From Panicum virgatum (Eukaryota; Streptophyta; Magnoliopsida; Poales; Poaceae), in assembly GCF_016808335.1 (NCBI RefSeq), contig NC_053138.1, positions 51,490,951 through 51,554,950 of the forward strand: a stretch of 64,000 nt of DNA, in the 5' to 3' direction. The position numbers and the translations under genes are program-made. Every line of letters begins with the position of its first letter. Within the stretch, counting starts at the first letter, position 1. Below the pieces are notes generated by a model. The model was not told the DNA's origin. It searched no databases and saw only the letters and a program-made list of their open reading frames with translations. Shown here piece by piece: positions 32,486 to 43,213 of the stretch.

Positions 32486-35400
32486 TGTAACACCCCGGGT
32501 GTTTGCACAGTAATTAAATAAGTGTCCGCACAGTAATGGTGTAGGTTTGCTTTGCATCATGTGCTTGAAATGCTTAAAAAGGATCTTTTTGTAATTATGA
32601 AAGGGTATATGTGTAATTATGATTTTATGCAAGGTCCTTTCTGCAGTTGTGTTGAATAGGTTGTGTAATTATAGTTTTAGTGGAGGGTGTTTGTGCAAAA
32701 TTTCAGTGCATTTAATGCATGGTAGTCAATTTTGCTTAAAGGTCTACATTTGAAGTGAAATTGCTTTGAAAAAGACAAAATTCCTGGAATTCAAAAATCC
32801 TTCAACGATTTTTAATTTTAACTCTTGAATCTTTGGTCAAATAAATTTTTGCACAACATAAAAGTTGTAGATCTTGAAAAGTTGAACAACTTTCATGTTG
32901 GGCACTTTTCCATTTGAGCTTTGGTTTAAAAGTTATTGCTTGTTTACAGAAAGGTCCCTGGAACTTTTGGAAATTGCAAAATCGCCCTTATGACCATCTC
33001 CCCCTCTCTGCTCTGCTTCTCGCCGCCGGCCACCGACAGCGCCGCCCGCCGACGCCTTCCCGGCTTTCCCGGCCATCAATTCGCCGTGCGCTGGCTCCCA
33101 CGCGTCGCCGGCGAGCTCCTCCCCCTCCTGTTGCCTCGCGCTGGAGCCCCCACCCCTCGCCACGCGCCCCCGCCGAGCCCAGAACCTCCCCGGCGGCCGC
33201 CACCGCGACGCCGCCGTGGAGAGCCCAAACCCGAGGCCCGGCTCTCGATCTTTCGCGCGCCTGAGCACTACAAGAAGCCCCGCGCTCTATTCCCCTCCTC
33301 TTTTAGCCAGTTCCCTAACCCCACGCCCCAGAACGCCGCCGCCGCTCACCCCGAACGCCGGCGAGCTTCACCCCGCCGCGGAGCCGCCACCCCAGACCCG
33401 CTCTACCCCTACAGCCCCCACCTTTAGCACCGCCTCGACCTCGCGCAGCTCCCAGGCCACTTCCCCTCGCCTGAACCTCACCGGAGCACCCTCGCCGTCG
33501 CTTGCCTCCGCCGCCGACCCGCCCTGCTCCGCCGAGCCGCCGCTTCCGAGCCCCTCCGCGCAACCCTAGGCCACCCAGAGGTGCGCCTTGCACCCGTGAA
33601 GCTCACGCACCCCTCCCCTCTCGCCGCCGGTGAGCCCCTCGCCGGGAAACGGCCGGTCAACCGCCGCCTCCCCTCTCTGACCCGGCCCAGGGACCTCGGG
33701 TTGAAAGGAAAGAAAACCCAGGGGGTTATTTGCATAGGCCTAGACTCAGATGAATAGTGCCAGTAGGGGCTGCTTTGTAATATTTTCAGTGAACTTTGAA
33801 ATTCTAGATCAATTCATAGAAAATTCGTAAAATAGCAAATCTTGATGTTTTGGAATCCTTTTGAAGAGCTCTATGCATTAGAACCATAATATGTTAGGCT
33901 TTAGTTGCAAGTTTTTGCTGTATAAATGGTTTTGTGTCACTAGATAAAGAAATACTAGATGTTTAATCTTTTTCTTATCTGGTGCTTGAAAGCTGATATT
34001 GCTATGAAATTTTGGTGGTAGTTTACTTATGTAACACTAGCTTTTCTATAAAAATTTCATGGTCAGTTCTCTTGTGTAGCTATTTATTTATTTTAATCTT
34101 TGTTTAGTACACTTTATTTATGGTAAATAGTTTCTGTTTGTAATAAATCATGATTTTATTTTGACATATTCTTTTTGAGTAGTTTAGTTTGTCCAGGAAG
34201 TTTAAGCTTCAGTTCATGGCTAGATCAGTAGTTAAAATTGATTTTTGTTAAACTGATGTCTGTTTTGTTTATTTTCTCAGAATAAATTCTATGTAGATAA
34301 AATCATGAAAAATTCACAGTAGCTAGATCATCCCTGTGTAGATCTCATGTTAAATTTTGAGCTTCTGATATTCTTTAGTTTGACCTGTGTAATTCTTGCT
34401 TGTTCTAGATGTTATCGTAGTAAATGATTTTTTGTGTTTAAATGGTTAAATGTCTTGGCATGATTTTTACAGGGTAGATTACTTTGTTCACGTTCTGTTT
34501 AGGGTAATTTTGGTAGATTTTAGTACTATTTGTACTCTGATTTGTTAATTTATTTACAAACCATGACTTACTTGTATAGGAAAATCACCACCACTCATTT
34601 TGTGAAGTTAGTTAACTTCTTTTGTGCTGTTGATCATAATGCCTTGTGTAGTTAAATTTGTTATTTAACTACTCTATAAACGATTACCCATGTTTGTTTT
34701 TAATGTTGTTCTTGCATTGCATATAGACACGACTGCCTTATCGGACGGGACGTACGAGCTGATCCCGGAATCTGACGGAGGTGATCTCGAAACTCAAGTG
34801 AACACTGCGGAACTAACTGAAGCCCCGAACCAAAGTTCGGAAGAGCCTAGCGCTGAAATAGTTAGCAATTACCGAGAAGGCAAGCCCCGGACATAACCTA
34901 TATTTCAAATTATTATCATTTACTGTTGTTACTTACTTGTGCATTTACAGTTCTTAGGATTTGAATTGAAAACCCTAGATGCATGATCCTAGGAACCTAT
35001 GTACTGAACACTAGACCTGAGTTCGACTATCTGCTAAGCTTATAGGAACGGTAAAAGTCGAGTGATTGCCTGTCACTCGCGAGCTTTATAGGAATTGCTT
35101 GTTTACTTTCTGTTATCAATATAAGGACGACGGACGGGGTTGTGTTCGATATTATGTCCTATGTGAGACCCCGTCTGTGTTGATGAACTTGCTAAGGTCG
35201 CGGTGTGTGGTAGTGCTGGTTAAGTTTTTGAAAGTACTAGTCACATGCCGTAAATATGGTACGCGGCAAGCCTAGTAGCCGATTGGACCGGGGAGTGGAT
35301 ATACCTCCCACTCTCTCAGTAGGGATAGGTTTTATTATATGTTGCGCAACACTACGACTTCTAGGGACAAGGTTCGGCCTTGGAGCCCTATAGTCGGGGA

Positions 35401-36328
35401 GAGTGGCACTATCCACAAGCCGGAAAGAAAGGTTAACGGTTGTTTGGGAATGACCCGACGGTATTCCAGACGTGTGTGCTAGGTTACCCTTGCAAGGTTG
35501 AATTTCGATTCAGAATCGTCCGCCTCTCACGATGAAATGAGACTGCTTGATCTCTTTGCCACACAGAGTAATAAGAGCAACAATATTCTTATTAATCTTG
35601 ATGCTTGCTTAGAAGTTCCACCATGTTTGGTTAGTAGATGCTTACATAGAATGGTTAATCAACTAGAATCTTGAAGCTAAAACTTGAAAGTAAGGACCTA
35701 CTCTTTATTGCTTTTCAGCAAAGGAAAACCAGAGCCTTACAAATGCTTTGCATAGTCTAGCTAAGGTGGGCTACTTATACCCGTTGTCGGTTAAGTCTTG
35801 CTGAGTATTAGAATACTCAGCCTTGCTGTTGAAATCCTTTTTCAGGTATGAGTTTTGAGGATCAGATCGCTAGCTTGACCTATCCTTGCGCTTTGCCTCC
35901 TGGCTGGTCCGTAGAATGGGATACGTCTTCGGCCGGCAATGACTATGACGAGTGATACCCGGCTTGGGCTAGCTTGGTATACTTTTGGCGACGTGTTGTA
36001 GAAATCGTGTTTCATCTTCCGCTGTTTAGACTCTGAACTTATAATTATGTTTTGTAGAACTGTTTTACTTAAGTTGGTTTTGTAATAATGGTTTGAACTA
36101 TTTTGTAATCACTACTGAACTTGCCTGTGTTGTAAAATTTGTGGTTGTAATATCTCTGGACTCGCCTTCGTGCGAGGTATGCTTGTTCGATCCGAGAATC
36201 GGTGGTTGTATCGGGACGTTACCCGACAGACCAAAAATTGTTCCGTTTGAAGTGCGTTTAAGCTAATGTTGCCTTTATGGTGATGGTTTACGCACTTGAG
36301 CCGGGATAATTTAGGCGGTTCTGCCACA
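32486..36328 (+). repeat. 5' LTR of the non-autonomous gypsy element
   Basis: Sections: 32486-32990 AT-rich; 32995-33660 strongly GC-rich; 33660-34736 T-rich on this strand, like a plant intron; a short reading frame at 34690-34896; then 34900-36328. The GC-rich block followed by potential donors (for example CGCCG/GTGAGC near 33629) and the T-rich block resemble a plant gene's first exon and intron. ORFs in the GC-rich block differ between subfamilies and are not called. Confidence 0.93.
34690..34896 (+). CDS. LTR-embedded short reading frame (5' LTR of the non-autonomous element)
   Basis: A 68-codon frame with an acidic body (TYELIPESDGGDLE, QSSEEPSAEI) ending REGKPRT. A splice-acceptor-like ...CATATAG ends at 34736, so the coding part may be an exon starting at 34737. 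The frame exists in all four LTRs of the two gypsy elements. Between the plus- and minus-strand subfamilies most differences I see are silent (GAC/GAT, TTA/TTG, TCG/TCA, CTG/TTG, ATC/ATT, GAA/GAG, AAT/AAC), with about two amino-acid changes (A to T, T to A). No known domain. It could also be a chance frame; confidence is limited because only two subfamilies are available. Confidence 0.4.
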   Translation: MFVFNVVLALHIDTTALSDGTYELIPESDGGDLETQVNTAELTEAPNQSSEEPSAEIVSNYREGKPRT

Positions 36329-36344
36329 GCTGGTATCAGAGCTA
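36329..36344 (+). promoter_or_regulatory. Primer-binding site (tRNA-Met type) of the non-autonomous gypsy
   Basis: TGGTATCAGAGC starts two bases after the LTR end at 36328, the standard initiator tRNA-Met PBS of plant LTR retrotransposons. Confidence 0.92.
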
Positions 36345-36614
36345 CAAGCATATACCAGAGGTGTTGGAACCTTAAAAATCGTTTTCCATATAAAATTGGA
36401 ACCATAAAGAATTTCGGAAAACTACGTTGGATTCGTTAAGAGTTGTGTTTAGAACGTAAAGTCCTAGGGAATTTATGGGAATTACTAGGTGGTTATTTTT
36501 TTGTATGGTTTATGTTATCTGACTTCCAGCACTTTATATTTTGTCAAACCATACTCACAAGCAACTCTTAATTCTTGTAACGACGCACCTACGTGAGGTA
36601 AGATGGTAAGGATC

Positions 36615-36864
36615 CTCAGTCAGCTGAGGGAGTCTGACCTTCCCGTCGGTGATGCGAGCCGAACGCTGCCCTCAAGCAGTGGCTTACTTGAGGTGCTTCC
36701 AATATACCGACTATTAGTTGACTATATTGGGAGTAAAGTGTACTCAGTCAGCTGAGGGAGTCTGACCTTCCCGTCGGTGATGCGAACCGAACGCTGCGCT
36801 CAAGCAGTGACTTACTTGAGCTGCTGCCAATATACCGATCTCGGTCGACTATATTGGGAGTAAA
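36615..36864 (+). ncRNA. Duplicated stem-loop module in the gypsy leader
   Basis: Two tandem units of about 124 bp (36615-36738 and 36742-36864) each contain three fold-backs: CTCAG-tcag-CTGAG; a stem CCTCAAG/CTTGAGG in unit 1 that is GCTCAAG/CTTGAGC in unit 2; and CCAATATA/TATATTGG with a self-complementary inner part. The C-G to G-C exchange keeps the pair. The module is retained in the full-length element at 52219-52469. Likely a leader RNA structure (packaging, dimerisation or translation); function not known. Confidence 0.5.
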
Positions 36865-37601
36865 GGAACAAGTGAATACGCCACTAAGTAGCGTATGTTA
36901 ACGTTGGCCATACGGCGGAAATTGTATGGCTGCCGCTTCTATAGTGAGCGGTAATGTCTGGGAACGCTTTCATGAGTGCTGGCATGAAAGGTTCATTGGG
37001 GATATATATTTATGTTCTGTCAATCTTCTGCAGGAACACTAACCGCGATTTGTTAAGATAAGAACGGTTAGAATGTATCGACTAGCTATATAGGGAGAGC
37101 CGTATTTATGTATACCACCGTGCTAACCCCGTAAGCCCAACCATAGTGGGCAATTGTCTATCTTGTGAGGACGGTTAGGAAGTGCATACATATTTGGTTG
37201 ATGTTTAATTGGTTCATAATATTTGCAGTTGCTACATGAGCTTGTTAAGGAATTTCTAGTATGAATCCTTATAAGATAAGTGTTAGTGTGCTTAAACCAT
37301 GAGTGAGTGAAACTCTGATTTTAGAAGCATACTTGTAAAATGCATAGGTTTCCTTGGATGAAAAATATGGTTTCGAGTCATGCCTTCCTCCTAAGCCCCA
37401 TCTTGTTGTTATAAGGATCTTTTCATTCCTTAGAATCTCAAATGATGAACCAGTACCAATTGTGGTTTATTATTCTTTGAGTTAGAATCATATCATCTTG
37501 TGAATTAGAATCACATTTGTTTTACCGCAGTCTTCTTAAAGCTTTATTTGAGAAGTCTTGAGATAATTGCATTACTCACATTTGAATCCTTTTTGATTCA
37601 G

Positions 37602-38504
37602 ATGGCGACTTGTTCCCAGATCTTTTGGGATGAGAAGGGAAATGCTCATACCGATTGTCTGTACTGGGAGGGTTTTCCGAGGATTCTTTGGGATTCACTT
37701 CGTATCTTCCACTACCCAGATCCACCCCAGTACACGGGACGCCAGTTTTCGGAGGATGGAATTAAGAAGAACAGAGTTAAGATGACCATTCCTCAGCACC
37801 CCACCTTGGAGTGGCCACCGATTGAGATTGAGGTGATTGGGTATCGTCTTGTGGATGCGTTTGAGAAAGCAGCTCTCAACGCTATCACCACTTTTTGTGA
37901 GCACCACCCCGAGGAGGTAGCAGCATATCCTATTGGTTTGTTTCCAGCAGTCCGTACTGGCGATGCAGAGTGGCTGTTCAGGGTCACACACTTTGGGCAC
38001 TTGATTGGAGATGTAGCGGATGAGACTATCGAGGCAGTAGTCAGATATATGAATGCCCAGTCTCACTACCAGATACTTCAGCAGCGACACATGGACCAGG
38101 TGATAGACTTGGCCCAGAGTTTTCAGCGAGGTCTTCGTCTGAAGGATATTCAGATTGGGGGACTTCAGGATGCCGTTGCTGGGAGGGACACTGCTATTGC
38201 ACAGTTTGAGCATCAGGCTATGGAGTATGGTGCTGAGATAGAGCAGCGCAACACAGTTATCGGATTTCTTCAGGCACAGGTGAATGAGCTGCAAGCAGAT
38301 TGGGCTGATGCTTTAGCACATGTTGGTATGCTCCAGGAGCAACTAGATGCCCCAGCTGAGCCTGCAGCAGCAGAGGAGGACCCAGAGGAGATTGAGGGAG
38401 TATCTGACTTAGATTCAGAGCACGCACTTGCTGAGCCTAACCCTCAGCCGGACGACTCTTCTTCCGGCAGTGCCTCTTCTGTGGGCAACCTCGACGACTT
38501 CTAG
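37602..38504 (+). CDS. Extra ORF upstream of gag (ORF0), 300 codons, in the non-autonomous element
   Basis: The start is set at ATG 37602 (MATCSQIFWDE) because an acceptor-like TTTGATTCAG precedes it and the frame from there is the same length in both copies. The N-terminal half has aromatic-rich phrases (YWEGFPRILWDSLRIFHY). Residues about 160-250 are predicted coiled coil (Gln/Glu-rich, QQRHMDQVIDLAQSF to QAQVNELQADW). The C-terminus is acidic and Ser-rich and ends SVGNLDDF. It differs from the copy at 50580-51482 at about four residues (K/E and RTGD/SAGN), with several silent changes. Extra ORFs upstream of gag are known in some rice gypsy elements; function unresolved. It is intact although gag-pol is deleted. 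Confidence 0.75.
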   Translation: MATCSQIFWDEKGNAHTDCLYWEGFPRILWDSLRIFHYPDPPQYTGRQFSEDGIKKNRVKMTIPQHPTLEWPPIEIEVIGYRLVDAFEKAALNAITTFCEHHPEEVAAYPIGLFPAVRTGDAEWLFRVTHFGHLIGDVADETIEAVVRYMNAQSHYQILQQRHMDQVIDLAQSFQRGLRLKDIQIGGLQDAVAGRDTAIAQFEHQAMEYGAEIEQRNTVIGFLQAQVNELQADWADALAHVGMLQEQLDAPAEPAAAEEDPEEIEGVSDLDSEHALAEPNPQPDDSSSGSASSVGNLDDF

Positions 38505-38699
38505 GCGTCTTAGACTTGTCCTAGATAGTTGTGTTCTCTTGTTGTAGCATATGTATATAGGGAAGATGTTATTGTAAAATAGCCTTAGGGAGGAGTACCA
38601 CTTGTTGTATTATATGTGGTAAGGTTAAGCGATGTTAGGTTGTAAGAACAAGGCTGCTTTGGATGTAATATAAGTAGCGACTACCAGTTTGGAAATAAT

Positions 38700-39196
38700 A
38701 ATCTCCTACTAAAGGTGTTCAACGCTTTGGCTTAAAAGGAAAATTAGCACCCCGATACATTGGACCATTTGAAATTATCGAAACTTGTGGACCCGTTGCC
38801 TACCGACTTCATCTTTCATCTCAGTTGGCCGCCGTTCATGATGTCTTCCATGTCTCACAACTTCGGAAGTGCACCAGGGTACCTACTGAAATCCTTGAAC
38901 CACAAGATATCGAAATTGAATCCGATCTATCTTATACGGAGTATCCAATCAAGATTCTTGACACAAAAGAAAGAAGTACTAGAAGGGAGAAAGTTAAAAT
39001 GTACAAAATCCAGTGGAATCAGCATACGGTAGAAGAAGCTACTTGGGAAACTGAAAATTTTCTTCAAAGAAACTTTCCCGACTTTCTTAGAACCAATCCA
39101 GGTACCAATTCTTTGCACCCTTTTCTTCCTGTAATCTCGGGACGAGATTCCTTTTTAGGGGGGAAGGCTGTAACACCCCGGGTGTTTGCACAGTAA
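38700..39196 (+). pseudogene. Truncated gypsy pol: C-terminal end with chromodomain only
   Basis: After the deletion junction near 38695 the frame reads [19 protein letters not shown] and continues through [12 protein letters not shown] and a chromodomain ([25 protein letters not shown]). It runs through the PPT into the LTR and stops at 39196. It corresponds to the last about 165 codons of the intact polyprotein at 45361-49944. Without a start or the upstream domains it is unlikely to be translated. Confidence 0.88.
39157..39168 (+). promoter_or_regulatory. Polypurine tract of the non-autonomous gypsy
   Basis: AGGGGGGAAGGC lies directly before the 3' LTR start TGTAACACC at 39169. Confidence 0.9.
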
Positions 39197-42100
39197 TTAA
39201 ATAAGTGTCCGCACAGTAATGGTGTAGGTTTGCTTTGCATCATGTGCTTGAAATGCTTAAAAAGGATCTTTTTGTAATTATGAAAGGGTATATGTGTAAT
39301 TATGTTTATGCAAGGTCCTTTCTGCAGTTGTGTTGAATAGGTTGTGTAATTATAGTTTTAGTGGAGGGTGTTTGTGCAAAATTTCAGTGCATTTAATGCA
39401 TGGTAGTCAATTTTGCTTAAAGGTCTACATTTGAAGTGAAATTGCTTTGAAAAAGACAAAATTCCTGGAATTCAAAAATCCTTCAACGATTTTTAATTTT
39501 AACTCTTGAATCTTTGGTCAAATAAATTTTTGCACAACATAAAAGTTGTAGATCTTGAAAAGTTGAACAACTTTCATGTTGGGCACTTTTCCATTTGAGC
39601 TTTGGTTTAAAAGTTATTGCTTGTTTACAGAAAGGTCCCTGGAACTTTTGGAAATTGCAAAATCGCCCTTATGACCATCTCCCCCTCTCTGCTCTGCTTC
39701 TCGCCGCCGGCCACCGACAGCGCCGCCCGCCGACGCCTTCCCGGCTTTCCCGGCCATCAATTCGCCGTGCGCTGGCTCCCACGCGTCGCCGGCGAGCTCC
39801 TCCCCCTCCTGTTGCCTCGCGCTGGAGCCCCCACCCCTCGCCACGCGCCCCCGCCGAGCCCAGAACCTCCCCGGCGGCCGCCACCGCGACGCCGCCGTGG
39901 AGAGCCCAAACCCGAGGCCCAGCTCTCGATCTTTCGCGCGCCTGAGCACTACAAGAAGCCCCGCGCTCTATTCCCCTCCTCTTTTAGCCAGTTCCCTAAC
40001 CCCACGCCCCAGAACGCCGCCGCCGCTCACCCCGAACGCCGGCGAGCTTCACCCCGCCGCGGAGCCGCCACCCCAGACCCGCTCTACCCCTACAGCCCCC
40101 ACCTTTAGCACCGCCTCGACCTCGCGCAGCTCCCAGGCCACTTCCCCTCGCCTGAACCTCACCGGAGCACCCTCGCCGTCGCTTGCCTCCGCCGCCGACC
40201 CGCCCTGCTCCGCCGAGCCGCCGCTTCCGAGCCCCTCCGCGCAACCCTAGGCCACCCAGAGGTGCGCCTTGCACCCGTGAAGCTCACGCACCCCTCCCCT
40301 CTCGCCGCCGGTGAGCCCCTCGCCGGGAAACGGCCGGTCAACCGCCGCCTCCCCTCTCTGACCCGGCCCAGGGACCTCGGGTTGAAAGGAAAGAAAACCC
40401 AGGGGGTTATTTGCATAGGCCTAGACTCAGATGAATAGTGCCAGTAGGGGCTGCTTTGTAATATTTTCAGTGAACTTTGAAATTCTAGATCAATTCATAG
40501 AAAATTCGTAAAATAGCAAATCTTGATGTTTTGGAATCCTTTTGAAGAGCTCTATGCAGTAGAACCATAATATGTTAGGCTTTAGTTGCAAGTTTTTGCT
40601 GTATAAATGGTTTTGTGTCACTAGATAAAGAAATACTAGATGTTTAATCTTTTTCTTATCTGGTGCTTGAAAGCTGATATTGCTATGAAATTTTGGTGGT
40701 AGTTTACTTATGTAACACTAGCTTTTCTATAAAAATTTCATGGTCAGTTCTCTTGTGTAGCTATTTATTTGTTTTAATCTTTGTTTAGTACACTTTATTT
40801 ATGGTAAATAGTTTCTGTTTGTAATAAATCATGATTTTATTTTGACATGTTCTTTTTGAGTAGTTTAGTTTGTCCAGGAAGTTTAAGATTCAGTTCATGG
40901 CTAGATCAGTAGTTAAAATTGATTTTTGTTAAACTGATGTCTGTTTTGTTTATTTTCTCAGAATAAATTTTATGTAGATAAAACCATGAAAAATTCACAG
41001 TAGCTAGATCATCCCTGTGTAGATCTCATGTTAAACTTTGAGCTTCTGATCTTCTTTAGTTTGACCTGTGTAATTCTTGCTTGTTCTAGATGTTATCGTA
41101 GTAAATGATTTTTTGTGTTTAAATGGTTAAATGTCTTGGCATGATTTTTACAGGGTAGATTACTTTGTTCACGTTCTGTTTAGGGTAATTTTGGTAGATT
41201 TTAGTACTATTTGTACTCTGATTTGTTAATTTATTTACAAACCATGACTTACTTGTATAGGAAAATCACCACCACTCATTTTGTGAAGTTAGTTAACTTC
41301 TTTTGTGCTGTTGATCATAATGCCTTGTGTAGTTAAATTTGTTATTTAACTACTCTATAAACGATTACCCATGTTTGTTTTTAATGTTGTTCTTGCATTG
41401 CATATAGACACGACTGCCTTATCGGACGGGACGTACGAGCTGATCCCGGAATCTGACGGAGGTGATCTCGAAACTCAAGTGAACACTGCGGAACTAACTG
41501 AAGCCCCGAACCAAAGTTCGGAAGAGCCTAGCGCTGAAATAGTTAGCAATTACCGAGAAGGCAAGCCCCGGACATAACCTATATTTCAAATTATTATCAT
41601 TTACTGTTGTTACTTACTTGTGCATTTACAGTTCTTAGGATTTGAATTGAAAACCCTAGATGCATGATCCTAGGAACCTATGTACTGAACACTAGACCTG
41701 AGTTCGACTATCTGCTAAGCTTATAGGAACGGTAAAAGTCGAGTGATTGCCTGTCACTCGCGAGCTTTATAGGAATTGCTTGTTTACTTTCTGTTATCAA
41801 TATAAGGACGACGGACGGGGTTGTGTTCGATATTATGTCCTATGTGAGACCCCGTCTGTGTTGATGAACTTGCTAAGGTCGCGGTGTGTGGTAGTGCTGG
41901 TTAAGTTTTTGAAAGTACTAGTCACATGCCGTAAATATGGTACGCGGCAAGCCTAGTAGCCGATTGGACCGGGGAGTGGATATACCTCCCACTCTCTCAG
42001 TAGGGATAGGTTTTATTATATGTTGCGCAACACTACGACTTCTAGGGACAAGGTTCGGCCTTGGAGCCCTGTAGTCGGGGAGAGTGGCACTATCCACAAG

Positions 42101-43009
42101 CCGGAAAGAAAGGTTAACGGTTGTTTGGGAATGACCCGACGGTATTCCAGACGTGTGTGCTAGGTTACCCTTGCAAGGTTGAATTTCGATTCAGAATCGT
42201 CCGCCTCTCACGATGAAATGAGACTGCTTGATCTCTTTGCCACACAGAGTAATAAGAGCAACAATATTCTTATTAATCTTGATGCTTGCTTAGAAGTTCC
42301 ACCATGTTTGGTTAGTAGATGCTTACATAGAATGGTTAATCAACTAGAATCTTGAAGCTAAAACTTGAAAGTAAGGACCTACTCTTTATTGCTTTTCAGC
42401 AAAGGAAAACCAGAGCCTTACAAATGCTTTGCATAGTCTAGCTAAGGTGGGCTACTTATACCCGTTGTCGGTTAAGTCTTGCTGATTATTAGAATACTCA
42501 GCCTTGCTGTTGAAATCCTTTTTCAGGTATGAGTTTTGAGGATCAGATCGCTAGCTTGACCTATCCTTGCGCTTTGCCTCCTGGCTGGTCCGTAGAATGG
42601 GATACGTCTTCGGCCGGCAATGACTATGACGAGTGATACCCGGCTTGGGCTAGCTTGGTATACTTTTGGCGACGTGTTGTAGAAATCGTGTTTCATCTTC
42701 CGCTGTTTAGACTCTGAACTTATAATTATGTTTTGTAGAACTGTTTTACTTAAGTTGGTTTTGTAATAATGGTTTGAACTATTTTGTAATCACTACTGAA
42801 CTTGCCTGTGTTGTAAAATTTGTGGTTGTAATATCTCTGGACTCGCCTTCGTGCGAGGTATGCTTGTTCGATCTGAGAATCGGTGGTTGTATCGGGACGT
42901 TACCCGACAGATCAAAAATTGTTCCGTTTGAAGTGCGTTTAAGCTAATGTTGCCTTTATGGTGATGGTTTACGCACTTGAGCCGGGATAATTTAGGCGGT
43001 TCTGCCACA
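39169..43009 (+). repeat. 3' LTR of the non-autonomous gypsy element
   Basis: Aligns with 32486-36328. Differences noted by eye include ATGATTTTATGC/ATGTTTATGC, GGCCCGGC/GGCCCAGC, ATGCATTAG/ATGCAGTAG and GCTGAGTATT/GCTGATTATT. It carries a further copy of the short LTR reading frame (41371-41577). Confidence 0.95.
41371..41577 (+). CDS. LTR-embedded short reading frame (3' LTR of the non-autonomous element)
   Basis: Same 68-codon frame as at 34690-34896 with no amino-acid difference; acceptor-like CATATAG ends at 41407. Confidence 0.38.
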   Translation: MFVFNVVLALHIDTTALSDGTYELIPESDGGDLETQVNTAELTEAPNQSSEEPSAEIVSNYREGKPRT

Positions 43010-43213
43010 GGGCTTGCCTTCTCGGTAGTTGCTAACTATTTCAGCGCTAGGCTCTTCCGAACTTTGGTTCGGGGCTTCAGTTAGTTCCGCAGTGTTCACT
43101 TGAGCTTCGAGATCACCTCCGTCAGACTCCGGAATCAACTCGTACGTCCCGTCTGACAAAGTAGTCGTATCTATATGTAATGCAAGAACAACATTATAAA
43201 CAAATATGGGCAA
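43010..43213 (-). pseudogene. LTR-embedded short reading frame, C-terminus cut by nested insertion
   Basis: The minus-strand subfamily version of the LTR frame. The coding part starts after an acceptor-like CATATAG at 43171 and runs to EGKP, where the nested element (end 43009) interrupts the last codons. Confidence 0.38.

Larger units (their letters stand above)
32486..43009 (+). mobile_element. Non-autonomous, internally deleted gypsy relative nested in the other gypsy's LTR
   Basis: The 5-bp duplication GGGCT flanks it (32481-32485 and 43010-43014). LTRs are 32486-36328 (3,843 bp) and 39169-43009 (3,841 bp) with the same termini as the host element, opposite orientation and slightly different sequence. 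The internal region is only 2,840 bp: PBS, leader, intact upstream ORF, then a junction near 38695 that removes about 4.5 kb (all of gag through most of integrase), leaving the last codons of pol and the PPT. By eye the LTRs differ at about 14 bases and one 2-bp indel, so it is young. It needs proteins in trans. Confidence 0.95.

Noticed and set aside
32936..33569. Pro/Arg-rich ORFs (up to 163 codons) in the GC-rich part of the gypsy LTRs
   Set aside because: Open frames occur on both strands because of base composition, and the predicted peptides are not conserved between the two subfamilies (compare 55735-56175).
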